A DNA stretch of 64,000 nt from Dermatophilus congolensis (GCA_030538115.1 JAUNUP010000007.1:37782-101781); one strand, 5' to 3'. Shown: positions 44,319 to 53,227, numbered from the stretch's first letter. A program made the numbers and translations. The notes: generated by a model from the letters alone, not told the origin.

Positions 44319-44495
44319 GAAAAGGTGGTGGGGCCCCCGCCCGCGCGCGCGGGGCGGCCCACCATTTTGGCCCCCCCGCCCACCCCGCAAAAACGCCGGC
44401 CGAAGTCCCCCCACCTGGGGGGGCGGGGGCGCGGGTGCCGCCCCTGACGGGGGGGGCCCCCCCCCCACGGCGCGCGGCGCCCCCACCACCTTTTC
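44319..44495. repeat. Extreme G/C-run foldback between convergent genes
   Basis: A GAAAAGGTGGTGGGG arm at 44319-44333 is perfectly complementary to 44481-44495. The 147 nt between are almost only G and C with runs of seven to ten. It could be a large bidirectional terminator, but the homopolymer runs are unlike the rest of the window and hint at error-prone or misassembled sequence. Confidence 0.7.
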
Positions 44496-44504
44496 GACCA
44501 CCGG

Positions 44505-46385
44505 TCAGACCGTGAAAATCGGCCGGAAGAAGTCCGCCAGTTCCTTCCTCGCCGTCAGCGGCAGCACGTGGGCCACGTACTGGTCGGGCCGCACGACGAC
44601 CACGGCGCCGTCGCGAGAGATGCCGCGGCGCTCGAAGATGTCGTCCTTCACGTCGGCTGCGAAGACCTCCTCCAGGTCCACAAGCCCGAAGGGGCCGTTC
44701 GGCACCTTGAACGCATCGGGTGCGGCCATGAGGTCGACGTCGGTGTACGGCTGCTGGTAGATCACCTTGACGTCGAAGTAGGCGTTCTTGTCCTTGCCCT
44801 CGGGAGTGTGGGCGAGCACCGGCGACTCCGGGTCGTTGGCGAGCCACTCGGCCCAGTCGGCGACGGCCCCCTCCGCACCCGAGGCGGCGCCGTCGGCGAA
44901 GACGTAGATGCGCCAACGGCCGTCGGCGCGGTGCAGGTGGCCGAGGTGCTGCGGCGTCGCGTCGCACACCCGGATGACGGGGGCGGACTTGAACCGCTTG
45001 CCGATGGGGAATCCGGTGGCGAGGTCTTGGTGCTCGTGCCCGCCGATGAGCAGGCCGGTCGGGTACTGCGTGGCGAACCCGAACGGGAATTCGGCGGTGC
45101 GCACGTAGAACTCTTCCAGCTCCGAGGGAGCCAGCTCGCCGGGCTTGGCGGCCATCATCGACGACCACTGGCGGTCGAAGTCGATGAGGTTCTGTGCGAT
45201 GACCTGGCGCTCTTGCGTGTAGGTCGAGAGCAGGCTCTCGGGGCTGCGTCCCTGCAGCACCTGCGCGAGCTTCCAGCCGAGGTTGAAGCCGTCCTGCATC
45301 GACACGTTCATGCCCTGGCCGGCCTTGGCGCTGTGGGTGTGGCAGGCATCGCCCGCGATGAACACGTGCGGCGCTCGGGTGCCAGCCTCCTCGACCGGCA
45401 CGTCGTCGAACCGATCGGTGACGCGGTGGCCGACCTCGTAGACGCTCCACCACGCGACGTGCTTCACGTCGATGCTGTAGGGGCGGATGATCTCGTTGGC
45501 CTTGCGGATGATCGTCTCGATCGGGGTCTTGCGGACCTCGCGGTTGTCGTCTTCCGAGACCTCGCCGAGGTCGACGTACATGCGCACCAGATAGCCGCCC
45601 TCACGGGGGATGTGCAGGATGCTGCCGGCGCTGCTCTGGATCGCGCACTTGGTGCGGATGTCAGGGAAGTCGGTGTTGACGAGCACGTCCATGACGCCCC
45701 AGGCGTGGTACGAGACAGCACCGATGTGCTTGGCCCCGATGGAGTCGCGCACGCGGCTGCGGGCACCGTCGGCCCCGAGCACATACTTGGCTCGGATGGT
45801 GCGCTCCTGACCTTCGCTCTCGCCTGCGGAGTGGCGCAGCGTGACGACGACCGGGTACTCGCCCTCGCCCGTGACCTCGAGGGTCTCGAAGTCGTAGCCC
45901 CAGTTCGGCACCAACCGCGCCGGCCCCTCCACTGCGACCTCGGCGAAGTAGTCGAGCACGCGGGCCTGGTTGACGATGAGGTGCGGGAACTCGCTGATGC
46001 CGGAGTCGTCGTCCGGCGGACGAGCGGTGCGCACGATGCGCGTCGGGTCTGCCGGGTCAGGCTTCCAGAAGCACATCTCGGTGATGCGGTAGGCCTCGTC
46101 GATGATGCGGTTGGCGAAGCCGAACGCCTGGAAGGTCTCGACACTGCGTGCCTGGATTCCGTCGGCCTGGCCGATGACGAGGCGGCCGTCGCGACGCTCG
46201 ACGACAGCGGTGGTGATGTCTGGGAACTGGGCAAGCTGGGCTGCCGTGAGCATTCCCGCAGGCCCCGCGCCGACGATCAAGACGTCGACCTCGTCGGGCA
46301 ACTCGGCGGGGCGGTCGATGCCGACTCCCGCAGCGGGCTTGATACGCGGGTCGCCGGAGACGTACCCGTAGTGGTGAAACTGCAT
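44505..46385 (-). CDS. FAD-dependent aromatic hydroxylase (MobA/phenol hydroxylase type)
   Basis: A 626-residue single-component flavin monooxygenase. FAD-binding motifs are VLIVGAGPAGML near residue 35-46, the DG motif VLGADGARSRVRD and the GD motif IAGDACHTHSAKAGQGMN. The C-terminal third is a thioredoxin-like dimerisation domain as in phenol hydroxylase. It resembles 3-hydroxybenzoate 4-hydroxylase (MobA). In this cluster it probably makes the catechol for HpaD, for example from 3- or 4-hydroxyphenylacetate. GAGGG precedes the ATG at 46385. It is divergent from hpaH and has the shared motif in its promoter. Confidence 0.88.
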   Translation of the reverse strand: MQFHHYGYVSGDPRIKPAAGVGIDRPAELPDEVDVLIVGAGPAGMLTAAQLAQFPDITTAVVERRDGRLVIGQADGIQARSVETFQAFGFANRIIDEAYRITEMCFWKPDPADPTRIVRTARPPDDDSGISEFPHLIVNQARVLDYFAEVAVEGPARLVPNWGYDFETLEVTGEGEYPVVVTLRHSAGESEGQERTIRAKYVLGADGARSRVRDSIGAKHIGAVSYHAWGVMDVLVNTDFPDIRTKCAIQSSAGSILHIPREGGYLVRMYVDLGEVSEDDNREVRKTPIETIIRKANEIIRPYSIDVKHVAWWSVYEVGHRVTDRFDDVPVEEAGTRAPHVFIAGDACHTHSAKAGQGMNVSMQDGFNLGWKLAQVLQGRSPESLLSTYTQERQVIAQNLIDFDRQWSSMMAAKPGELAPSELEEFYVRTAEFPFGFATQYPTGLLIGGHEHQDLATGFPIGKRFKSAPVIRVCDATPQHLGHLHRADGRWRIYVFADGAASGAEGAVADWAEWLANDPESPVLAHTPEGKDKNAYFDVKVIYQQPYTDVDLMAAPDAFKVPNGPFGLVDLEEVFAADVKDDIFERRGISRDGAVVVVRPDQYVAHVLPLTARKELADFFRPIFTV

Positions 46386-46430
46386 TGTTTCCCTCACTGG
46401 TCAGTGGGCTGACAGCAGCCGTGGTCGGTG

Positions 46431-46578
46431 GTGTATACGAAATCATATATGCAAATCGAATACGATCAACCCCCTGTCGAGCAATCGAGGGATCGTCCCA
46501 TGTTGCGAGATGGCCGGAACCGACCCCGACCGCCGGGCGCAACCAGGGGTCGATATCAGATGCGAAATCGTATATTCT
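46431..46578. promoter_or_regulatory. Divergent promoter with shared ATCGTATATTC motifs
   Basis: Between the hydroxylase and hpaH (a 342-nt gap) there is ATCGTATATTCT at 46567-46578, an inverted ATCGTATTCG at 46457-46466 and TATACGA at 46434-46440. These match the tandem repeat at 37599-37622, so both operons of the cluster likely answer to one regulator. No other gene is visible in the gap. Confidence 0.6.
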
Positions 46579-46727
46579 GCGGATGGCGATGGAGCACTGC
46601 ATGCACGGGTCACCGCCTCGACACCGGGTTTGCGCAGGTCACTCCACGCGCCGAGCCCCCGATCACCTCCTGACGAGCCGGCCCGCCGTGCGCAAGGTCG
46701 CGTCACGCAACGGAAAGTGAAGCCCGA

Positions 46728-47513
46728 ATGCTCCAGACAGAACAGATCGAGCAGATCGCCGATGAGCTGCTCGACGCAGACAAGACCCGCCGGGTCGTCC
46801 CGCTGCTCACTGCCCGGTACCCGGACATGGACGTCGAAGACGCGTATGCCGTGCAGTCCTTGTGGGCACAGCGCCGCGTGGCTGAAGGCCACAAAGTCGT
46901 GGGCCACAAGATCGGACTCACCTCCAAAGCCATGCAGGCGGCCACCGGGATCAGCGAGCCCGACTACGGCGTGATCTTCGACGACACCGTCTACGAAAAC
47001 GGGTCGGTGATCCCCCACGACCGGTTCTCGAACGTGCGCATCGAGGTCGAGCTGTCGTTCGTGCTCGGCAAGCCCCTCACCGGACCGAACTGCACGATGT
47101 TCGACGTGCTCGACGCCACCGATTACGTGGTTCCGTCGTTGGAGATCCTCAACTCGCACATCGAGCTGGAGGGCCGCTCGATCGTCGACACGATCAGCGA
47201 CAACGCGGCCTACGGCGCCCTCGTTCTCGGCGGACGGCCTGTCGCCGTCAACGATGTCGACCTTCGTTGGATGGGGGCCCTGCTCTACAAGAACGAGGCC
47301 ATCGAAGAGACGGGCCTCGCCGCCGGCGTGCTCAACCACCCGGCCACCGGGGTCGCGTGGCTCGCCAACAAGCTCGCCCAGCACGGCACCACGCTCGAGG
47401 CGGGCGAGACCATCCTGTCCGGTTCGTTCACCCGCCCGATGTGGGCGGAGCCGGGCGACACCGTGCACGCCGACTACGGCCAGTTGGGAGCCATCACATG
47501 TCGTTTCGTCTGA
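46728..47513 (+). CDS. hpaH: 2-oxo-hept-4-ene-1,7-dioate hydratase
   Basis: A 261-residue hydratase of the MhpD/HpaH family (FAH-like fold). It adds water to 2-oxo-hept-4-ene-1,7-dioate to give 4-hydroxy-2-oxoheptane-1,7-dioate. Conserved blocks are GHKIGLTSKAMQ, EVELSFVLGKPL, LEILNSHIELEGRS and TILSGSFTRPMWAEPGDT. Related hydratases mix up in annotation, but adjacency to HpaI and HpaD supports HpaH. It overlaps hpaI by 16 nt. Confidence 0.92.
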   Translation: MLQTEQIEQIADELLDADKTRRVVPLLTARYPDMDVEDAYAVQSLWAQRRVAEGHKVVGHKIGLTSKAMQAATGISEPDYGVIFDDTVYENGSVIPHDRFSNVRIEVELSFVLGKPLTGPNCTMFDVLDATDYVVPSLEILNSHIELEGRSIVDTISDNAAYGALVLGGRPVAVNDVDLRWMGALLYKNEAIEETGLAAGVLNHPATGVAWLANKLAQHGTTLEAGETILSGSFTRPMWAEPGDTVHADYGQLGAITCRFV

Positions 47514-48271
47514 ACCCCACCTTCCGCGAGGCACTTGACGGCGCAGGCCGCCCGCTCGTCGGTATGTGGCTGTGCACAGGCAGCCCCCTCGTTGCCGAGA
47601 TCTGCGCGGGCAGCGGCCTCGACTGGCTGCTCATCGACGCCGAGCACAGCCCGAACAGCCTTGAGTCGCTGCTCGTGCAACTCCAGGCGACGAGTGCCTA
47701 CCCGGTGACGACGGTGATCCGCACCCCGAGCAGCGACCCGGTGCTGCTCAAGCAGTACCTCGACCTGGGGCCCCAGAACCTCATCGTGCCGATGATCGAC
47801 ACGGCCGAACAGGCCGCAGGCGTCGTGCGTGCGATCAATTACCCCAACGGCGGCATGCGCGGTGTCGGCAGTGCGCTGGCCCGCGCCTCGCGGTGGAACC
47901 GCGTGGACGACTACTTGGGCCAGGCCCGCTCGACCCTCTCGGTGTTCGTGCAGATCGAAAGCGCCGAGGCGGTTCGTAACGTCGAGGCGATCGTTGCCAC
48001 CGAGGGCATCGACGGCATCTTCATCGGCCCATCCGACCTCGCGGCCTCGATGGGATTCCTCGGTCAGCAAGACCACCCCGACGTGGTGGCCGCCGTTGAG
48101 CACAGCGTCGCCGTCGCCAAGAAGGCCGGCATCAAGGTCGGCCTCAACGCATTCGCACCAGCGCTGGCCCGCCAGTACATGCAGGCGGGCGCCGACTTCA
48201 TCCTCGTAGGCGCCGACGTGACTCTGCTGGCCCGCGGAAGCGAGAAGCTCGCGGCCGATTTCATCGGCTGA
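47498..48271 (+). CDS. hpaI: 4-hydroxy-2-oxo-heptane-1,7-dioate aldolase
   Basis: A 257-residue class II (metal-dependent) pyruvate aldolase of the HpaI/GarL family. Motifs are WLLIDAEHSPN (the base His), VFVQIESAEAVRN (metal Glu) and GIFIGPSDLAASMG (metal Asp). It splits 4-hydroxy-2-oxoheptane-1,7-dioate to pyruvate and succinate semialdehyde. The ATG at 47498 lies within the end of hpaH. It is the last step before the semialdehyde dehydrogenase at 35940. A hairpin terminator follows. Confidence 0.94.
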   Translation: MSFRLNPTFREALDGAGRPLVGMWLCTGSPLVAEICAGSGLDWLLIDAEHSPNSLESLLVQLQATSAYPVTTVIRTPSSDPVLLKQYLDLGPQNLIVPMIDTAEQAAGVVRAINYPNGGMRGVGSALARASRWNRVDDYLGQARSTLSVFVQIESAEAVRNVEAIVATEGIDGIFIGPSDLAASMGFLGQQDHPDVVAAVEHSVAVAKKAGIKVGLNAFAPALARQYMQAGADFILVGADVTLLARGSEKLAADFIG

Positions 48272-48300
48272 TCGGCTGCTCGGCACCGAAGCGCCGAAAG

Positions 48301-48336
48301 TGGCCGGAGCCCCCGACTGATCGGGGGCTCCGGCCG
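48301..48336. terminator. Bidirectional terminator between hpaI and the acyl-CoA dehydrogenase gene
   Basis: TGGCCGGAGCCCCCGA and its complement (one U-G pair) form a 16-bp stem with a CTGA loop between convergent genes. Confidence 0.85.
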
Positions 48337-48361
48337 CTTGCATCGGGCGCAGCAGTGGGTC

Positions 48362-49519
48362 CTACAGGCCCATGTCCTTGGCGATGATCATCTTCATCAC
48401 CTCGGAGGTGCCTCCGTAGATGCGGTTGACGCGCGAGTCGGTGTACAGGCGCGCGATCGGGTATTCGAGCATGTAGCCGTAGCCGCCGTGCATCTGCAGG
48501 CAGCGGTCGATCACGTCGTCGGCGGCGTCGGTGGCGACCAGCTTGGCCTTCGCCGCGTCGACGGCCGTCAGCTCGCCTGCGTCGTACGCCTCGACCGCGC
48601 GGTCGACGAGACCCTCGACGGCCTCGACCCGGGCCTGGCAGGCGGCCAGTTCGAACTTCGTGTTCTGGAACGCGGCGACCGGCTGACCGAAGACCTTGCG
48701 GTCCTTGACGTACTCGGTCGCGAACTTCACGGCGGCCTTGGCCTGGCAGTACGCCGAGTAGGCGATGGTCAGGCGCTCCAGCGGCAGGTTGTGCGCCAGG
48801 TACGAGAAGCCCTTGCCCTCTTCGCCCATGAGGTCTTCGGCGGGCACGATGACGTCGGTGAACGACAGCTCGGCCGTGTCGGAGGTGCGCAGGCCGATCT
48901 TCTCGAGCTTGCGGCCCACCTCGAACCCGGCAGCCTTCGCGTCGACGTTGAACAGCGAGATACCGAAGCGCCGGTCGGACTCGTCGAGCGGCGACGTGCG
49001 CGCGCACACGATCACGCGGTCGGCGAGAACACCGCCGGTGATGAACGTCTTGGAGCCGTTGAGCACGTAGTGCGAGCCGTCTTCGCTCTTCTTCGCCGTG
49101 GTGCGCATGCCCGCCAGGTCGGTACCGGTGCCGGGCTCGGTCATCGCGAGCGCGTACATCGCCTCGCCGCTGATGAAGTCGGGCAGCCAGCGCTTCTTCT
49201 GCTCGTCGGTGCCCAGCAGCAGGATGTACGGCAGGCCCAGGTCGGTGTGCACGCCCGCGGTTCCGAGCGTGACGCCTGCGCGGATCGTCTCTTCCATGAG
49301 AATCGCCTTGTACTTGTACGAGGTGATTCCTTCGCCGCCGTACTCCTCGGGCACCGAGATGCCGAAGATGCCCAGCTCCCCCAGCTTGCGGTAGAGATCG
49401 CGGTCGACCTGCCCCTTGGCGAACCAGTCTTCGTAATGGGGCACCACCTCGCCCTCGATGAACTCGCGGATCATCTTGCGGAACGACTCGTGGTCCTCGT
49501 CGAAAAGAGTGCGGCGCAT
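48362..49519 (-). CDS. Acyl-CoA dehydrogenase family protein
   Basis: A 385-residue FAD flavoenzyme that oxidises the alpha-beta bond of an acyl-CoA. Typical elements are YALAMTEPGTGTDLAGM, LNGSKTFITGG, HGGYGYMLEYPIARLYTDSR and the closing RIYGGTSEVMKMIIAKDMGL. The ATG at 49519 gives MRRTLFDEDHESF, the normal family start. It lies convergent to hpaI; whether it feeds the aromatic pathway is unknown. Confidence 0.93.
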   Translation of the reverse strand: MRRTLFDEDHESFRKMIREFIEGEVVPHYEDWFAKGQVDRDLYRKLGELGIFGISVPEEYGGEGITSYKYKAILMEETIRAGVTLGTAGVHTDLGLPYILLLGTDEQKKRWLPDFISGEAMYALAMTEPGTGTDLAGMRTTAKKSEDGSHYVLNGSKTFITGGVLADRVIVCARTSPLDESDRRFGISLFNVDAKAAGFEVGRKLEKIGLRTSDTAELSFTDVIVPAEDLMGEEGKGFSYLAHNLPLERLTIAYSAYCQAKAAVKFATEYVKDRKVFGQPVAAFQNTKFELAACQARVEAVEGLVDRAVEAYDAGELTAVDAAKAKLVATDAADDVIDRCLQMHGGYGYMLEYPIARLYTDSRVNRIYGGTSEVMKMIIAKDMGL

Positions 49520-49728
49520 GGCTGCTCCTATGCAGTGAGGCGGCACACGACGGCCTGCGCCGTGAACCCGTGGCGGTTGGCGAGCACCGACCCGGCACCT
49601 ACGCCCTGCCCACGTCGAGGTCATCCCGAAGCCGGAGCGGGTGTCACGGAGTGTTCGCTATGCCAAGCATAAGCGTCGCAACCCCGGCACAGAACCCTCG
49701 TCGGTGCACTTCACCTGGGCTCGCGGCG

Positions 49729-50352
49729 CTAGGCTCCCTGCCCCACCCGCGAGGGCAGCCTCACACCGGAGTCGCGGAGCTGCAGTTCGGCGAGCCTCGC
49801 CACCACCAATTCGTCCCCGCGCCGCCACGCCGCAGCCGGATCGGGATCGATCGCGAGAAGCTCGCGCACCGGCTGCTGCGCCAGCGCCTGCAGAGCGACA
49901 AGGGACGTCGCGGCCCCGCTGCGAATCAGCTCAGACGTAGCAGCCGCCCGGCGCACGAACAGTCCGCGGACGACCAGCCACGGCAGCACGACCGCGCAGA
50001 TCGGCACCAGCGCCGTCGACAGCCCGAGAGTGAACGCGAGTCGATCGACGGTCGCCGCGAGGTCGGCCGCCGACGCACCGACATCGGCACCTGGGGTCGA
50101 TGCCGCCGAGAAGGCATCGCGCAGACTCGACCCGATCACGGGCAGATCGGTCAACTGCGCTCCGATCTCGCCGAGACGCTGCTCGTACGACAGCCCCGCC
50201 GACTGGAGTGCACGCGCCGGCTCGGCCAGACGCGACACCAGGTCGTGGGTGGCGCGACCTGCCCAGATCCACACGATGGTCCACACGACAACGAACACAT
50301 CGGCCACGATCTGCCAGGTCGCACGGGCCGGGCGTCGGGAGTAGAGGATCAC
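49729..50352 (-). CDS. Putative membrane protein of unknown function
   Basis: A 207-residue protein with two hydrophobic segments: IVADVFVVVWTIVWIWAG near the start and LGLSTALVPICAVVLPWLVV near residue 110-130. They flank a mainly helical extracytoplasmic stretch, and the C-tail is basic and cytosolic. I recognise no family. The start GTG lacks a clear ribosome site. It lies downstream of the amino acid transporter operon, with a 90-nt gap. Confidence 0.65.
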   Translation of the reverse strand: MILYSRRPARATWQIVADVFVVVWTIVWIWAGRATHDLVSRLAEPARALQSAGLSYEQRLGEIGAQLTDLPVIGSSLRDAFSAASTPGADVGASAADLAATVDRLAFTLGLSTALVPICAVVLPWLVVRGLFVRRAAATSELIRSGAATSLVALQALAQQPVRELLAIDPDPAAAWRRGDELVVARLAELQLRDSGVRLPSRVGQGA

Positions 50353-50442
50353 ACCGCCAGCGTAGGGGCCGTGGTCAACCCCAGCCGGGCAGGCGTGGGC
50401 GGACCCCGTTCTAGGCCAGACGAATCCGTGCCTAGCTGGCAG

Positions 50443-51318
50443 TCAGTCGCCGGACTGCGGGCGCATTCTCCGGAAGAACTGCTGGGCCCGCTCCGTGGTC
50501 GGGTTGTCGATCACGTCAGCGGCCATGCCCTGCTCGACGACGACGCCGCCGTCCATGAACACGACCCGGTCGGCCACGTCGTGTGCGAACGCCATCTCGT
50601 GCGTGACGACGATCATCGTCATGCCTGCCGCGGCGAGGTCGCGCATGACCTTGAGCACCTCACCGACGAGCTCGGGGTCGAGCGCAGACGTGGGCTCGTC
50701 GAACAGCATGAGCTTCGGCTCCATCGCGAGCGCCCTGGCGATGGCGACGCGCTGCTGCTGCCCACCCGAGAGCTGCGACGGATAGTTGTCGACCTTGTCG
50801 GCCAACCCCACCCGCTCGAGCAACTCCAGAGCACGCGCCCGCGCCGCGTCTTTGGAGGTGCCCTTGACCTGCATCGGCGCCTCGATGACGTTCTGGATCG
50901 CGGTCTTGTGCGGAAAGAGGTTGAACCGCTGAAAGACCATGCCGATCTCGCGGCGCTGGTGGGCGATCTTCTTGTCGTGCAGACGGTAGAGCTGCCCGCC
51001 GCGCTCCTCGTAGCCCATGAGCTCGCCGTCCACCCAGATGCGGCCGCCGTCGATGGTCTCGAGCTGGTTGATGCAGCGCAAGAACGTCGTCTTGCCGGAG
51101 CCGGAGGGGCCCAGCAGGCACACGACCTCGCCGGCGGCGACCGTCAGGTCGATGCCCTTGAGCACCTCGACCTTGCCGAAGGCCTTGGAGACGTTCACGG
51201 CCTCGACCAGAGGACGCGCCGCCGGCGTCGGGTCCATCCGCATGTGCCCGGTCGCTGCGGGCGCTGGCATGCGCATGTGGCCCGTGGCTGCGGGCACGCC
51301 TTGGGGGTGTGCGTTCAT
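50443..51318 (-). CDS. Polar amino acid ABC transporter, ATP-binding subunit
   Basis: A 291-residue GlnQ-type ATPase. Motifs are Walker A GPSGSGKTTF, signature LSGGQQQRVA, Walker B LMLFDEPTSALD and a His switch VVTHEM. The first 35 residues are unusual, with a duplicated TGHMRM(P/D) unit. The true domain begins near LVEAVNVSKAFG. It powers uptake with the neighbouring permease and binding protein; its start overlaps the permease stop by 1 nt. Confidence 0.92.
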   Translation of the reverse strand: MNAHPQGVPAATGHMRMPAPAATGHMRMDPTPAARPLVEAVNVSKAFGKVEVLKGIDLTVAAGEVVCLLGPSGSGKTTFLRCINQLETIDGGRIWVDGELMGYEERGGQLYRLHDKKIAHQRREIGMVFQRFNLFPHKTAIQNVIEAPMQVKGTSKDAARARALELLERVGLADKVDNYPSQLSGGQQQRVAIARALAMEPKLMLFDEPTSALDPELVGEVLKVMRDLAAAGMTMIVVTHEMAFAHDVADRVVFMDGGVVVEQGMAADVIDNPTTERAQQFFRRMRPQSGD

Positions 51319-52301
51319 CAGTGCTGGTCCGTCACGCTCAGGAGGCGTTCGGCCTCTTGTTCACGGGTCGTCTTCTTCTCGGAGCCGAAGCCTCGGCCGA
51401 AGTGCCGTTCGAGGTACATCTGGCCGACCATGAGCACGCTGCAGATAACGATGTACCAGGCCACCGCCGCGACGTAGCTGGGCATGATCTTGAACGTGCG
51501 GTTGGCGACCACCTGGGTCTGGTAGAAGAGCTCGGTGATGATCGGCACCGCGGTGAGCAGCGACGTGTCTTTGACCATCGCGATCGTCTCGTTGCCGGTC
51601 GGCGGCACGATGACCCGCATGGCCTGCGGCAGCACGATGCGCCACATGGTCTTGCCGGGCGACATGCCGAGGGCCTTGGCCGCCTCCGTCTGACCGGGGT
51701 CGACCGACAGGATGCCGGCGCGCGCGATCTCCGCCATGTACGCCGCCTCCGAGAGGCCCAGGCCGATCATGCCGAGAAAGATCGAGCTGCTGAACGCGTT
51801 GACGTCGAGGCTGAAGAACGTGAAGTCGTGCGACAGGTTCATCATCGCGGCGAGCTGCTGCCCGAACGGCAGACCGATGTCGAGGCGCGGGTACAGGTAG
51901 CCCACGCCGGTGCCGAGCACGGCCAACAGCACGATGCGAGGCACGGAGCGGAAGAACCACGTGTACGCCGCCGCCACCCAGCGCAGCACCGGGTTCTCCG
52001 ACAGCCGCATGACCGCGAGCATCACGCCGAGCGAGACACCGATGATCATGGCGCCGACCGTGCAGACGACCGTGCCCTTCCACAACCCCTCGAGCACGGG
52101 CTTGTAGTTCATCACCTCGAGGGCGAAGCCCAGCTCCCAGCGCGGGTTGGTGGCCAGCGAACTCACCATCATCGCGAGCACGATGAACACCCCGCCCACC
52201 GCCACCCACCGCAGCGGGTGGCGGACGGGCTTGGCGTCGATGCGCCCGGGTCTCTCGGCAGAAGGAGTCTGCTCCGAGGCAGTGTCGGTCACAGAACTCA
52301 C
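51318..52301 (-). CDS. Polar amino acid ABC transporter, permease subunit
   Basis: A 327-residue His/Glu/Gln/Arg-type permease with about five to six membrane segments. The EAA loop is EAAKALGMSPGKTMWRIVLPQAMRV. The N-terminal extension is hydrophilic. It starts with GTG at 52301, overlapping the binding-protein stop by 4 nt (GTGA). A permease of this class usually forms a homodimer or pairs with a second subunit; only one is present here. Confidence 0.92.
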   Translation of the reverse strand: MSSVTDTASEQTPSAERPGRIDAKPVRHPLRWVAVGGVFIVLAMMVSSLATNPRWELGFALEVMNYKPVLEGLWKGTVVCTVGAMIIGVSLGVMLAVMRLSENPVLRWVAAAYTWFFRSVPRIVLLAVLGTGVGYLYPRLDIGLPFGQQLAAMMNLSHDFTFFSLDVNAFSSSIFLGMIGLGLSEAAYMAEIARAGILSVDPGQTEAAKALGMSPGKTMWRIVLPQAMRVIVPPTGNETIAMVKDTSLLTAVPIITELFYQTQVVANRTFKIMPSYVAAVAWYIVICSVLMVGQMYLERHFGRGFGSEKKTTREQEAERLLSVTDQH

Positions 52302-53227
52302 GGGTTCACGGGGAAGGAGTCGACGGAGCCGGACTCGTTGCCCCACTTCTTCAGGATGGCGTCGTAGGTGCCGTCGGCCTTGAGCTTGGCGAGCGCCTGG
52401 CTGATGAGGTCGGCGAACTGGGTGTCGTCGAGTGGCGTGATGATGCCGTAGGGAGCCGCGTCGTACATCTGGCCGACCTGCTCCAACTGATCACCGGTCT
52501 GGGCGAGGGCGTACGCGATGACCGGCGAGTCGGCGAGCATCGCGTCGGCCTTGCCCGAGACGACATCGGCGGTGGCCTTGGTCTGCTCCTGCTCGGTGAT
52601 GATGTTGATCGCGGGCTTGCCCGCGTCGGTGCACGCCTTGTTGCGGGCGTTGATGTCGTCGATCTGCACGGTGCCCCGCTGAACCGCGACCGCGAGGCCA
52701 CACGGCGACTCGGGGTTCACGCTCTTCGGGTTGCCCTTCGTGGTGGCCCACGAGGTGCCCGCGTTGAAGTACTGCACCATGTTGACGGCCTTCTTGCGCT
52801 CAGGATTGATCGTGAACGACGAGATGCCGACCTGCCACTTGCGGTTCGACACACCGAGCACGATGCCGTCGAAGGCCGCGTTGTTGTAGTTGGTCTTGAG
52901 GTCGAGCTTCGCCGCCACGGCGTCGAGAAGGTCGACGTCCATGCCCTCCATCGTCTTGCCGTCTTCGCCGATGAACTCGTTGGGCGGGTAGCTGCCGTCG
53001 GTACCGACCTGGAGGGTGCCGGCGGTGCGGATCGCGTCGGGAACCTTGGCCGCGAGATCAGCATCGGCGGTGACTGCGGGGATCTCGGTCGGGGCCGCGC
53101 TGCCGCCATCGGTCGGTGCTGCGGAACCGCCTCCGAGGGAGTCGGATCCGCACGCGGAGAGCCCGAAGGCGAGGGCTGCGATGCTGCTGACCGCAATGCT
53201 GCGGCGCATGGTTGACGACTTGATCAC
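52298..53227 (-). CDS. Polar amino acid ABC transporter, substrate-binding lipoprotein
   Basis: A 309-residue family 3 extracellular binding protein. The lipobox is LSAC in a short signal (RRSIAVSSIAALAFGLSAC), followed by a Gly/Ser/Ala linker. Domain blocks are LQVGTDGSYPPNEFIGEDG, MEGMDVDLLDAVAAKL and PYGIITPLDDTQFADL. The GTG at 53227 is preferred because GGGAGG lies 6 nt upstream. It is the first gene of the operon. Ligand not determined. Confidence 0.92.
   Translation of the reverse strand: MIKSSTMRRSIAVSSIAALAFGLSACGSDSLGGGSAAPTDGGSAAPTEIPAVTADADLAAKVPDAIRTAGTLQVGTDGSYPPNEFIGEDGKTMEGMDVDLLDAVAAKLDLKTNYNNAAFDGIVLGVSNRKWQVGISSFTINPERKKAVNMVQYFNAGTSWATTKGNPKSVNPESPCGLAVAVQRGTVQIDDINARNKACTDAGKPAINIITEQEQTKATADVVSGKADAMLADSPVIAYALAQTGDQLEQVGQMYDAAPYGIITPLDDTQFADLISQALAKLKADGTYDAILKKWGNESGSVDSFPVNP

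Noticed and set aside
44158..45453. An open frame antisense to the GntR gene that spans the G/C-run region and the 3' part of the flavin hydroxylase in a different frame.
   Set aside because: It runs through the suspect homopolymer region and has no domain; the GntR and hydroxylase genes explain the coding.
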